Source of the DNA: Fluviicola sp.
GTDB lineage: Bacteria > Bacteroidota > Bacteroidia > Flavobacteriales_D > Crocinitomicaceae
DNA length: 64,000 nucleotides
Assembly: GCF_029266855.1 (NCBI RefSeq)
Contig: NZ_JAQSWB010000001.1
Coordinates: forward strand, 868,001-932,000
Direction of reading: 5' to 3'
Below are positions 26,754-35,124 of this stretch, piece after piece. The position numbers were made by a program, and so were the translations under genes. The first letter of the stretch is position 1. Each line of letters opens with the position of its first letter. The notes beneath the pieces are model-generated. The model saw nothing but the letters and a program-made list of their open reading frames with translations, made no database searches and was not told the origin of the DNA.

Positions 26754-28808
26754 TTATGATTTCACCACCTTCACCAATTTTGATGCTTTCCCTTTCGGGC
26801 CTTTGATATTGACACGCGCATAATACACGCCGTCCGAAAGACCTGAAGTATTGAATGCCTGCGTATGCTTACCGGAAGATTGATTCGTATTCGGCAGAAC
26901 CGTACCAACCTGCTGACCAGATAAGGTATACAAACGTATCTCAACCTGCGAATCAGCATCCAGATTGTATTCAAAGTTCACTGAACTTGTAAACGGATTC
27001 GGGTATGCCTTGATCGCGTATTTTTCTGCGTTTACCGTATTCTCTGCGAGTCCGGCAGTTGTAGAAGGCGAAAGAATAGCAGGTTGTGTATAATTGTATG
27101 GTTTCCCAAGACAATTATCCGTTCCGCGATGCGGCGCTGCAACGTAAGGGAATCCGCTTGTAAACGGAACATCATTCGCTCCGACACCCGTGGAATATGT
27201 CAATACTTCCAAAAGATCAGTAGTTACCGGATTTGGTCCGCCTGCAGTATAATCATCATACCACAATCCGATTGCGGCAAGTACTATCCCACCAACTGCC
27301 TGAAGTTCAATACGCGTTACATCGTCTTCCAAACGGCGGCCGTTCGGGAATCCGTCCATATTCGGAATGAATTCCAAATTCGCGGTCGTGTTGTAAGGCG
27401 CCTGGGTCAGTCCTAAAACAGCAGCTTGAACCAATCCCAGGGAACTGAAATTCGGATCATTACGCGGCGTGGCAGGAACGGCCATGTTCAAACGCAGCAT
27501 ATCACCAAATGTTGGCAAAAAGTTGTTGATAAAGGGCTTTCCTACTGCCAGCGGATTTCCGTTTTTACCGGTAGCCAATTGGTATGGCGCCAGGTTTGGA
27601 ACTCCCGTATGGAAAATAGGCAATAAATCTACTGAACGTGGTTTCCCTTCACGAAGCAGGTAATTTCCGAATAACAAAGTATCCAAAGCGGTTCCTGCTC
27701 CGCCATTCGTAGCACGAATCGGCCACAAACCATCGTTTGTATTTCCAAAATCAAAAGCCTGTAAGGAGTTGCGTTGGATTCTAAGCGGTGCAAAAGCCGG
27801 AACTGCTCCTCCGAATAAGGCGTCATCCATGTATAATCCCAACTCCGGGTTGCAGAAGAAATCTTCCATTGCCGGGTTTTCATTGTATGGAGTTCGTGAA
27901 TTCCATTCGTCCTTGCTTCCAAGCGGAATCACTGCTTCGTTGGTTAAAGGCATTCCCAGGCGAGATACCTGAATCCAGTTCCCTGACTCGGCAAATTCTC
28001 CTGTTGCAGGATTTAAGGTGCGAGTTTCCTGGCGACTAGCTGATGCCCAAACACCTATAACATAATCACCATCCAAAATATTCGCTGCAGCACTTAGCGG
28101 CTGGCCGTTTTTCTGTAATACGGAAACCGGAACCTGAATTGCAATTGTACTTACGTTCAAACATTGAAGTGCGTCTTGAGGAGTTCCGCCATTTTGACGC
28201 GGAGCATCACCTAAATCAAATATTCCGCCCAAGTCAACAAAGAACGGATCATCCGACGGACCACAGAACACTTTCTCATTCATCCCCGTGGTTTCGATTG
28301 CATCATCCATAAGATTTTGATACGAATCACCCAAACCAACCACGTTGTTCTCAATAGAACGCGGTCCGATATTCGGAGGAGGCACTGCTCCGGCTGCAAT
28401 AACCGTTGTAAAAGCCCCACCATTGATGCTGCGCTCCATCAGATACGTTGTTTTGTGATTCTCAGCACCCAAGCGAATATCGAAGAAGGTCGTAGGATCT
28501 TCATTTGTCTGAGAAAAAGTGAAGCGGTAAGTGATATCATCACCTGCAGTCCCATCATTTTCAATGTGGATCTCGTAGCGGATGTTTTCTCCGAAACTGT
28601 AGTAATTCGGTCCCCCATGAGGCACCTGCAAAGGAACATAATTCGCAATAATGGTTATCGAATTGGGATCATTCGGGCTTTTGAAAGCGTACAGATCCGT
28701 ATTATCCGCGAGCGGATCATTTGCAATAAGCGGAGCTTCTCTGTGACTCGAAGCGAACACCGTTCCAAACGGAAGCACCACAAATAAATATTTAATTAAA
28801 TTTTTCAT
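26754..28808 (-). CDS. DUF4331 protein with T9SS sorting domain
   Basis: A 684-residue protein with a signal peptide and a long DUF4331 domain beginning SSHREAPLIANDPLADNTD (about residues 20-575). PYQLATGKNGNPLA and FIPNMDGFPNGRRLEDDVTR are strongly conserved with the upstream gene. An extra C-terminal about 95 residues form a T9SS type A sorting domain (AYPNPFTSSVNFEYN). The DUF4331 function is unknown, and its many conserved Asp, His and Asn residues suggest a calcium-stabilised propeller-like fold (inference). Second gene of a tandem pair with a 28-bp gap. Predicted cell-surface or secreted. Confidence 0.88.
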   Translation of the reverse strand: MKNLIKYLFVVLPFGTVFASSHREAPLIANDPLADNTDLYAFKSPNDPNSITIIANYVPLQVPHGGPNYYSFGENIRYEIHIENDGTAGDDITYRFTFSQTNEDPTTFFDIRLGAENHKTTYLMERSINGGAFTTVIAAGAVPPPNIGPRSIENNVVGLGDSYQNLMDDAIETTGMNEKVFCGPSDDPFFVDLGGIFDLGDAPRQNGGTPQDALQCLNVSTIAIQVPVSVLQKNGQPLSAAANILDGDYVIGVWASASRQETRTLNPATGEFAESGNWIQVSRLGMPLTNEAVIPLGSKDEWNSRTPYNENPAMEDFFCNPELGLYMDDALFGGAVPAFAPLRIQRNSLQAFDFGNTNDGLWPIRATNGGAGTALDTLLFGNYLLREGKPRSVDLLPIFHTGVPNLAPYQLATGKNGNPLAVGKPFINNFLPTFGDMLRLNMAVPATPRNDPNFSSLGLVQAAVLGLTQAPYNTTANLEFIPNMDGFPNGRRLEDDVTRIELQAVGGIVLAAIGLWYDDYTAGGPNPVTTDLLEVLTYSTGVGANDVPFTSGFPYVAAPHRGTDNCLGKPYNYTQPAILSPSTTAGLAENTVNAEKYAIKAYPNPFTSSVNFEYNLDADSQVEIRLYTLSGQQVGTVLPNTNQSSGKHTQAFNTSGLSDGVYYARVNIKGPKGKASKLVKVVKS

Positions 28809-28836
28809 CGTTTAAAATTTTAATGTGAAACTTCGG

Positions 28837-30564
28837 TTAATCTTTACCTACCCAAGGTGAAGCAACATAAGGAAATGAAGTCTTAAATGCCACATCGTTC
28901 TGTTCTACCCCCGTGGAATAGTTCAAAACATTCAGAAGCAGGTTGGTAACCGGTGACTGAGTTGAAGACGATGCATCGTAATCATCATACCACAGGCCGA
29001 TAGCTGCCAGCACTACTCCACTCACCGCCTGTAATTCGATCCGCGTTACATCATCTTCCAAGCGCCGCCCGTTCGGGAAGCCATCCATATTTGGAATGAA
29101 CTGGATCGCAGTAGTTGTATTGTATGCAGGATCAGTCAATCCTAAAACAGCAGCATTTACCAATCCCAAAGAACTGAATGCAGCACTCGATCTGGAAGTA
29201 GCAGGTACAGCCATATTCAAACGCAGCATATCTCCACCATTCGGAAGGAAATTACTAATGAAGGGTTTTCCGGCAGCCAATGGGTTTCCATTTTTCCCTG
29301 TTGCCAACTGATACGGAGCCATATTCGGAACTCCGGTGTGGAAGATCGGCCAAAGATCCACAGATCTTGGTTTTCCGGCAGCCGGTAATAACAATGTTCC
29401 GAAAACAGCATCATCCAAAGCTGTTCCGGCAACAGCTGCAGAACCTTTCAGGGGCCATAAACCATCTTGCCCGTTTCCAAAGTCGAAGCCTTGTAATGAA
29501 TTGCGTTGGATTCGCAGTCCGGCAAAAGCAGGAACTGCTCCACCAAACAAACTGTCATCCATGTACAAAGCCAATTCGGGATTGTAGAAGTGCTCATCCA
29601 AAGTCGTTTCAGCCAATTCCTGGTAAGGCGTTAATGAATTCCAGAAATCTTTTTTTCCAACCGGAATAACCGCCTCATTTGTCAAAGGCATTCCCAAACG
29701 GGAAACCTGCACCCAGCTTCCGGCATAATTCTGAGAACCTGCCGTTAGTGTGCGTGTTGTTTGACGGCTTGCAGAAGCCCACACTCCGATCACAAAGTTC
29801 GGATCCAAAATGTTTGCTGCGGAGGAAACTCCCAAACCGTCCTTTTGAAGAACAGAAACCGGGATTTTAATTGCAATTGAATGGGTATTGAACTTCGCCA
29901 AACCATCGCGAACGACACCGCCATTATTTTGACGTGGGGCATCACCCAGATCAAAAATACCACCCAGATCCACGAAGAAAGGATCATCCGACGGACCGCA
30001 GAACACTTGTCCGCCTTCCGGAGTTGTGTAAATGGAACTGGCGATCAGATCTTCGTAAGATGCGGCACCCAAACCAACAACCGGATCATTAATAGAGCGA
30101 TCACCGATGTTTGGCGGCGGAACTGCCAAACCTGTCATAAAGGTTGTGAACGTTGCTCCTCCATCCGTACTTTTTTCGATCATGTAGGTGGTTTTCAGGT
30201 TTTCCTGTCCCAAACGAATGTTGAAAAAGGTAGTAGGATCTTCATTTACCTTGGAGAAAGTAAAGCGATACGTGATATCGTCTCCTGGTGTTGAAGCATC
30301 ATTGTCTACATGGATTTCATAGCGAATGTTTTCACCGAAACTGTAGTAGTTCGGTCCGCCATTTCGAAACTCCGTCGGAATGTAATTGGCAATGATCGTA
30401 ATTGAGTTCGGATCATCAGGGCTTTTGAAAGCATACACATCGGTGTTATCCGCCAACGGGTCATTTGCAATCAAAGGTGCTTCTCTGTGACTCGAACCGT
30501 AGCTTAGCGAAGCTGCGCTTCCAGCTAAGATAACCGAGAATAAGATTTTTTTCATCCTTTTCAT
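28837..30564 (-). CDS. DUF4331 protein without sorting domain
   Basis: A 575-residue paralogue of the next gene. It has a signal peptide (second ATG three codons in is possible) and the same SSHREAPLIANDPLADNTD opening, and it stops at FPYVASPWVGKD, where its partner continues into a T9SS sorting domain. Without that domain it should stay in the periplasm or be exported otherwise, so the pair would occupy different compartments. Identity over the shared part is high, pointing to tandem duplication. The two reading frames are separated by 28 bp and end at a shared terminator. Confidence 0.88.
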   Translation of the reverse strand: MKRMKKILFSVILAGSAASLSYGSSHREAPLIANDPLADNTDVYAFKSPDDPNSITIIANYIPTEFRNGGPNYYSFGENIRYEIHVDNDASTPGDDITYRFTFSKVNEDPTTFFNIRLGQENLKTTYMIEKSTDGGATFTTFMTGLAVPPPNIGDRSINDPVVGLGAASYEDLIASSIYTTPEGGQVFCGPSDDPFFVDLGGIFDLGDAPRQNNGGVVRDGLAKFNTHSIAIKIPVSVLQKDGLGVSSAANILDPNFVIGVWASASRQTTRTLTAGSQNYAGSWVQVSRLGMPLTNEAVIPVGKKDFWNSLTPYQELAETTLDEHFYNPELALYMDDSLFGGAVPAFAGLRIQRNSLQGFDFGNGQDGLWPLKGSAAVAGTALDDAVFGTLLLPAAGKPRSVDLWPIFHTGVPNMAPYQLATGKNGNPLAAGKPFISNFLPNGGDMLRLNMAVPATSRSSAAFSSLGLVNAAVLGLTDPAYNTTTAIQFIPNMDGFPNGRRLEDDVTRIELQAVSGVVLAAIGLWYDDYDASSSTQSPVTNLLLNVLNYSTGVEQNDVAFKTSFPYVASPWVGKD

Positions 30565-30872
30565 AATTAATTAGTAAATAGTCTATTATCTCTCCAAATG
30601 GAATAAGAGACCAACTACATACGCAGAAAGAATGAATCCGGATTTTTTAGAAGTGAAAAGTGGGGAATTGTCAATTATCAATTATCAATAGTTTAAGTTA
30701 TCAAGGGGGATTTTACTTTACATGCAGCAAATTCTGTATCATAGATTGAAAGTCACTGATAAGCGGAATAAAGTCAGAGAATTGAATTGAATCCAAAGCA
30801 GATCCAAGGTACCGGATCACTTCGGATTAATAAGTAAGAAGTTAAGAGTGAGGTGCTCTTTTACGATTTGCT
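30565..30872. other. Intergenic region upstream of the DUF4331 pair
   Basis: A 308-bp AT-rich stretch. It holds TCAATTA heptamer copies (about 30670-30690) and otherwise nothing I can name. No clear TAnnTTTG box for the DUF4331 operon. Confidence 0.6.
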
Positions 30873-31445
30873 CTAAAATTGTGGTGGCTTTTGTTTCTGA
30901 ATGGCATGCTCAACTATCTCAGCAATTCTTTTCTGTCTTGTTTCCGGTCGTTTTGCCGAGATAATCCAATATAGCATCTGTTTTCGGACAGATTTACTCA
31001 AGTTCAAAAAGAACTCTTCCGCGCCCGGTGCAGTTTTGAATTCCTTCTCCAGATCTTCCGGGATGATCAATGCATCCACCGAATCTAAAATATTCCAGGA
31101 ACCGTTTTCCTTTGCAATTTCAATGCACGCCAAACCAGCTGGAGTCATTTGTCCACTTTCAATTAAGCGGTCTACTTTCTCCTTGTTGATCTTCGACCAA
31201 ATACTTTTTGCTCTTCGTCTGCTGAAAAACTGGTGTGATTTCTCTGAGTCTATGGCTATTTTCTTACTGTCGATCCAACCAAAACACAGTGCTTCATCAA
31301 CCGCTTCGCTCCAGGTAAGAGAAGGCATGCTGGATGCTTTCTTGTAAAACACCACCCAAACAGATTGCGCTTTATCGTGATTTTCCTGCAACCATTTCCG
31401 CCATTGATTGCGGTTTTCCGGATAAAAAATTTCTACTTCACTCAT
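30873..31445 (-). CDS. YdeI/OmpD-associated family protein
   Basis: A 190-residue protein from the ATG at 31445 (MSEVEIFYPENR); an upstream 12-codon extension is not conserved-looking. The family pattern is clear: WRKWLQENHDKAQSVWVVFYKK, LTWSEAVDEALCFGWIDSKK, FSRRRAKSIWSKINKEKVDRL, and a C-terminal YWIISAKRPETRQKRIAEIV. These YdeI-like proteins are linked in some bacteria to bacteriocin or peptide resistance, but the mechanism is unknown. Cytoplasmic. Neighbouring genes are unrelated small proteins, and a related but DUF1801-containing protein lies at 35125-35736. Confidence 0.87.
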   Translation of the reverse strand: MSEVEIFYPENRNQWRKWLQENHDKAQSVWVVFYKKASSMPSLTWSEAVDEALCFGWIDSKKIAIDSEKSHQFFSRRRAKSIWSKINKEKVDRLIESGQMTPAGLACIEIAKENGSWNILDSVDALIIPEDLEKEFKTAPGAEEFFLNLSKSVRKQMLYWIISAKRPETRQKRIAEIVEHAIQKQKPPQF

Positions 31446-31497
31446 AAAATAATACATAAACCTCTTACGCTCTTTGCACACTTCCCCGGTAAAATCT

Positions 31498-31527
31498 TTA
31501 ACCGCAAAGCAACAAAGAGCGCAAAGT
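31498..31527. repeat. AAAG-rich dispersed element
   Basis: TTAACCGCAAAGC then AACAAAGAGCGCAAAGT. A close relative, TTAACCACAAAGC then ACACAAAGAGCACGAAGT, is at 14024-14054. Both lie between genes. Confidence 0.75.
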
Positions 31528-31535
31528 ATTTTAAA

Positions 31536-31952
31536 TTAACCCATTGCCACCAAAATAGTACAAACAATCAGAATTCCGACCAAATGAAAAAATCCACTGA
31601 TCAATCCATAAGGAATCGGTTTAGGCATATTCGGATTAATTGCAATATTTACTGTATTGGAGAATAGATATCCTACACCTACGATCAATGCAAATTCCAA
31701 TCCTTCAGCGTATGAATCAATTTCCAGTGCATGCATCAGTAAGGAACTTGTAATCGTAATCAGTAAAGAACAAACTGCCGGACCAATGAAAAAGACAGGA
31801 GCCGAATTCTGGAGTTTCTCATTTTCTTTACCCAGGGATTTTGCGTACTGCTTTTTAAAGAATAAGGTAAACCAAAGTGCTCCGAGAACGGAATAGGCAA
31901 TAAATGCTGCAAGGATGCCTAACCAATTAACTTCTGAAATAAACTGAATCAT
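31536..31952 (-). CDS. DUF1761 membrane protein
   Basis: A 138-residue protein with four hydrophobic segments. The conserved start (NWLGILAAFIAYSVLGALWF) and the TNS-like central region match DUF1761, a family of small integral membrane proteins with no known function. No signal peptide beyond the first helix. It is 90 bp upstream of the YdeI-like gene on the same strand, with an AAAG-rich repeat between them. Family call is firm, role unknown. Confidence 0.85.
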   Translation of the reverse strand: MIQFISEVNWLGILAAFIAYSVLGALWFTLFFKKQYAKSLGKENEKLQNSAPVFFIGPAVCSLLITITSSLLMHALEIDSYAEGLEFALIVGVGYLFSNTVNIAINPNMPKPIPYGLISGFFHLVGILIVCTILVAMG

Positions 31953-32287
31953 AAATCTTAATTTTTAATGTTTCAGCAAATTTAGAAGCCAATTGTGACA
32001 ACGGTATGTCAGGGGTGTTGAATTATCAATGGCTTAATTATCAAAAATTGAGATTTGAAAAAGATGTTAGCCTGTATAGACGGGAGACGAAAACGAAGAC
32101 TGAGAGTCAAGAGTCTAATTGTACGCGGAAAGATTACACTTCTGGGAAGGAATGATCGGACCTTAAGACTTAAGATAGTAGGATTTTTGAGACTTGGTTT
32201 TCTCCAAAAATGGTCAATAACAATCCTAAAACCCAGTAAAATCAAGTGTTAAATCCATAACACTTTCATACATTACTCATACTATAT

Positions 32288-32331
32288 CCATACTTGACCT
32301 ATACTTGATCCATACTTAACCTATACTTGGA
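32288..32331. repeat. Four 11-bp units alternating in type
   Basis: CCATACTTGAC, CTATACTTGAT, CCATACTTAAC, CTATACTTGGA: units 1 and 3 and units 2 and 4 are most alike, so this is a 22-bp repeat built from two 11-bp halves. Confidence 0.9.
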
Positions 32332-32419
32332 CCATATAGAACCAAAAATCAAGTAGTTTTTCTACGAAATTCTTTACAGTTAATTTTACACTTTTGAGAA
32401 GCTTATGGAGGTTCGGAGG

Positions 32420-32629
32420 TTAAGACTAAAGACGGAAGACTAAAGACGGGAGACAGAAGACTAAAGACTAAAGACGGGAGACGGAAGACGGGAGACAGAA
32501 GACGGGAGACGGAAGACGGAAGACGGAAGACGGAAGACAGAAGACGGAAGACGGAAGACGGAAGACGGAAGACGGAAGACGGAAGACGGAAGACAGAAGA
32601 CTAAAGACAGAAGACGGAAGACTAAAGAT
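32420..32629. repeat. Array of exactly 30 heptamers, consensus NNRAGAC
   Basis: The 210 bp divide without any insertion or deletion into 30 units of 7 bp. The main variants are GGAAGAC, TAAAGAC, AGAAGAC and GGGAGAC, with TTAAGAC at the start and TAAAGAT at the end. It ends 17 bp from the stop of the membrane-bound regulator at 32647. The strand is purine-rich on the plus side. Confidence 0.95.
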
Positions 32630-32646
32630 GTTATCTTAATATCCTC

Positions 32647-33630
32647 TCAGTTTACGATAAATTTATAGCCTATTCCGCGGATGTTGACAATTTTGACACT
32701 GGAATCGGGTTCGAGTTTCTTGCGTAATTTGGAAATAAAGACATCGAGTGTTCTCCCGATATAATCTCCCTCATCTCCCCAAACAACTTTCAGAATATAT
32801 TCGCGCTGTAGTGTTTTGTTTTCATTTGAATAGAGCAAGAATAATAAATCCGACTCTTTGCCCGATAGTTCTATTGTTTCGTTCCCTACCGAAAGTGTCA
32901 TGTTTTTCTTGTCAAAATGTGATTTTCCAATTGCAATTAGATCCTGATTATTCAAATCATTCCAAACCGGGATTGATTTTTTCTTCCTGAAATAGAGAAA
33001 TAAACTGATCAGCACAAAGAGTGAGCCGATCGGCAAAGCAATCATAGAATAGCTGGTTTGTTTTTTTACGGGAGACGAATTGTTTTTTTTCTCAGTAGTA
33101 GAAGTACTGATCCGGGTGGTTGTTACTTGTTTCAGATTTTCCGTAGTTATTGATTCCGCAGGTGCAGGATTATAGATCGCTTTCAGATCGTATCCTTTCA
33201 AAATAGTAAAGAACAAAGTATAACAAGCTTTAGGCTGAGATCTCGGTCCGCAGGGAATCAGATCCGGATTGATGGAATCTCCCTTTTCATAGCTGTAAAC
33301 CACTTCATCCGTCCAACATCTTTTTACTTCAACAATATAACTTTTCGCAACTTTTGTTTTCAGTACAAAACGATCAATAACAGAAGTCAGATCCTCCGGA
33401 TTAAATTCGAAAGCTGATTCAAACTGGATTCTGTAACTATCGGCTATTTTCTCGACCGGCAAAACCCGCGATACGCTATCGCCGGAACTGAGCAGAACCT
33501 GGTGTCCGATCATCCGCATGGAGACCAGGATATGCTGTTCTTCTTTACCAGACTGGCCATAACTCATCGATACGGTCCAAAAACTATTTATAAGAATTAA
33601 TAAAACCAGTTTAAACTTTTCTGCCGACAT
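32647..33630 (-). CDS. Membrane-anchored winged-helix transcription regulator
   Basis: A 327-residue one-component regulator. Signal-like N-terminus (1-25), an extracytoplasmic domain (about 26-190) with Cys at about 105, 127 and 136, one transmembrane helix (about 195-214, SMIALPIGSLFVLISLFLYF), and a C-terminal OmpR/PhoB-type DNA-binding domain (about 230-327: LSGKESDLLFLLYSNENKTL, GRTLDVFISKLRKKL, IVNIRGIGYKFIVN). Signal outside, DNA binding inside, with no phosphorylation domain: inverted compared with ToxR, which has its wHTH at the N-terminus. Targets unknown. The 30-heptamer array lies just past its 3' end. Confidence 0.88.
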   Translation of the reverse strand: MSAEKFKLVLLILINSFWTVSMSYGQSGKEEQHILVSMRMIGHQVLLSSGDSVSRVLPVEKIADSYRIQFESAFEFNPEDLTSVIDRFVLKTKVAKSYIVEVKRCWTDEVVYSYEKGDSINPDLIPCGPRSQPKACYTLFFTILKGYDLKAIYNPAPAESITTENLKQVTTTRISTSTTEKKNNSSPVKKQTSYSMIALPIGSLFVLISLFLYFRKKKSIPVWNDLNNQDLIAIGKSHFDKKNMTLSVGNETIELSGKESDLLFLLYSNENKTLQREYILKVVWGDEGDYIGRTLDVFISKLRKKLEPDSSVKIVNIRGIGYKFIVN

Positions 33631-33699
33631 AGATACAAATCTACTTGAATGCGCTCTTTGAGTGAAGTATTCCAGGTGTAATTTACATTAATTTACACT

Positions 33700-34164
33700 T
33701 TAATCGAGGAACTTTCCTTCATCCAGCAACTGTTGCGTATAATTTTCAAGCCGTTCAATGTTTTGCTTCTGACCTTCATCCGCTTTATGTGCTTTCACAA
33801 TGATCTCGAATTGTTCGGGAGAATCAAAGAGCATGTTCCATTCCATTTCCGTTCCGTTTTCCTGTGATTCAAACAGGACAGTGGCAATAAAATGGGGGTT
33901 AAAATGCTCAAACACGATCTTTTTTAAAGGGATTATTTCCCGGTAAATACTCCTGTTCGGATAATTCGTACCATCCGGGCCGTGGAGTGTCAGGTTCCAT
34001 TCCCCACCTTCTTTGAATTCCATTTCATGGATCGTGGTCGTAAAGCCGTTTGGTCCCCACCAGTTTACGATCTTCTCGGGATCAGTCCAGGCTTCCCAAA
34101 TCAAAACCAGCGGTGCATTGAATGTGGCTGTTGTACGAAGTTCTCTGTTTTCCGTATGTTTCAT
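33700..34164 (-). CDS. AHSA1/SRPBCC domain protein
   Basis: A 154-residue protein from the ATG at 34164 (MKHTENRELRTTATF); a start 18 bp upstream is possible but less likely. Diagnostic motifs are FNAPLVLIWEAWTDPEKIVNWWGPNGF, FKEGGEWNLTLHGPDG and the closing ENYTQQLLDEGKFLD. A polyketide-cyclase-like helix-grip fold with unknown ligand. It follows the DUF4256 gene by 23 bp on the same strand, so the two are likely co-transcribed. Third of four AHSA1-type genes in the window; it belongs to the WWGP subgroup, unlike the WWAPKP proteins at 17966-19556. Confidence 0.87.
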   Translation of the reverse strand: MKHTENRELRTTATFNAPLVLIWEAWTDPEKIVNWWGPNGFTTTIHEMEFKEGGEWNLTLHGPDGTNYPNRSIYREIIPLKKIVFEHFNPHFIATVLFESQENGTEMEWNMLFDSPEQFEIIVKAHKADEGQKQNIERLENYTQQLLDEGKFLD

Positions 34165-34187
34165 AACAGTGATAATTCCCAATTAAT

Positions 34188-34745
34188 TCAAACCCGTAAC
34201 ATTCCTCTAAACCCTCTTGCTGCATAATACGATTCTGCACCATTGCAATAGAGGAAAATTGTTCCGAAGCGGTTATCGCAAAAAACGGCGCCTCCCAATT
34301 TCCGGATCTTTTCCGGTGTCTGCACCCAACTGGATGTTTTCTTATCGAATTCTCCCAATTGCTGTAATTCACGGTATTGTTCTTCCGTCAGGATTTCAAT
34401 TCCCATTTCATCCGCCATATCTACCGCACTATTTGCAGGTTTGTGCTCTTTCCTGGAATTCAAGGCTTCGCGGTCATAACATAAACTGCGGCGACCTTTC
34501 GGACTTTCGGGAGAACAATCGTAAAAGATGTATTCATCGGTTTTCTTATCGTAGCCTACCACATCCGGTTCACCATCCGTACTTTCCATTTCATCCAGCG
34601 ACCATAGTTTTTTTGGGTGTGCTTCCAATTTTTCCTGAACCTTAGCCCATTCGATGCCTTTATGACGGTCCATATTCTTTTCAAAACGGGCTTTTAACAC
34701 TTTAAGCAATTCCTCCGTTTCCTGTTTTGTCAATACTTTACTCAT
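34188..34745 (-). CDS. DUF4256 family protein
   Basis: A 185-residue cytoplasmic protein matching DUF4256 over its length: LLKVLKARFEKNMDRHKGIEW near the start, GEPDVVGYDKKTDEYIFYDCS, GRRSLCYDREAL, and a C-terminal RFGTIFLYCNGAESYYAARG. Its function is unknown. First gene of a short run with the AHSA1 gene 23 bp downstream. Upstream lies a short GAC-type microrepeat array and then a broken four-helix-bundle gene. Confidence 0.87.
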   Translation of the reverse strand: MSKVLTKQETEELLKVLKARFEKNMDRHKGIEWAKVQEKLEAHPKKLWSLDEMESTDGEPDVVGYDKKTDEYIFYDCSPESPKGRRSLCYDREALNSRKEHKPANSAVDMADEMGIEILTEEQYRELQQLGEFDKKTSSWVQTPEKIRKLGGAVFCDNRFGTIFLYCNGAESYYAARGFRGMLRV

Positions 34746-34748
34746 TTT

Positions 34749-34787
34749 TCAAGATTTTAGGACATCAAGATTCTAAGATTTTAGGAC
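34749..34787. repeat. Short GAC/GAT-ending octamer array
   Basis: Units TCAAGAT, TTTAGGAC, ATCAAGAT, TCTAAGAT, TTTAGGAC in tandem just upstream of the DUF4256 start. Third locus of the same repeat style, after 26451-26509 and 32420-32629. Confidence 0.75.
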
Positions 34788-34817
34788 GGGAAATGTCTTA
34801 AACCTCTTTCTTGATTT

Positions 34818-35085
34818 CTAGTTATTTAAACTTCTTTTAAGGCTCCTGTTTTTTAATTGTAATTCGTGTAAATTGTCAATTTGTTTTCTTGGATCTAATT
34901 GAAATATATCTTCAACAAGAATTAATTGAGTTTGAAGGAATGGAAACAGCGCAACGATTAATTTGAGATACGAGTCCAAATTTTTCTTCTACCGGAAGTT
35001 GTGAAGTAATTGAATAAACTTCTTTCACAAGAACCATAGATTCTTTCCAAATTTTCAATTCTCTAAAATTATGTGCTTTGCTCAT
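34818..35085 (-). pseudogene. Broken four-helix-bundle (S23-like) protein gene
   Basis: From the ATG at 35085 the minus strand encodes MSKAHNFRELKIWKESMVLV, then SQINRCAVSIPSN, the first half of the four-helix-bundle family related to the protein encoded in 23S rRNA intervening sequences. The usual IAEG continuation is missing and the frame stops six codons later. In another frame, starting at the same junction, TQLILVEDIFQLDPRKQIDN continues with a stretch resembling the family C-terminus and ends at 34820. An internal deletion of about 35 codons with a frame change fits. The intact family is about 115-125 residues. It could instead be a short functional peptide, but that seems unlikely. Confidence 0.75.
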
Positions 35086-35124
35086 CTCGAAAGCCTTAAT
35101 ATCTTATCAATTACGAAAGTATTT

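Larger units (their letters stand above)
31953..32646. other. 694-bp intergenic region dominated by short tandem repeats
   Basis: No gene seen. Contents from left to right: AATTATCAA copies (about 32020-32045), degenerate GAC-ending microrepeats (about 32077-32185), four 11-bp units (32288-32331), the 32-nt element shared with 26542-26573 (32392-32423), and the 30-unit heptamer array (32420-32629). Confidence 0.8.

Noticed and set aside
27084..30294. Long plus-strand frames opposite the DUF4331 genes
   Set aside because: They are antisense to strongly conserved domains and rich in rare residue combinations, consistent with shadows of minus-strand coding.
32420..32629. CRISPR array
   Set aside because: The unit is 7 bp with no spacers, and no cas genes lie nearby.
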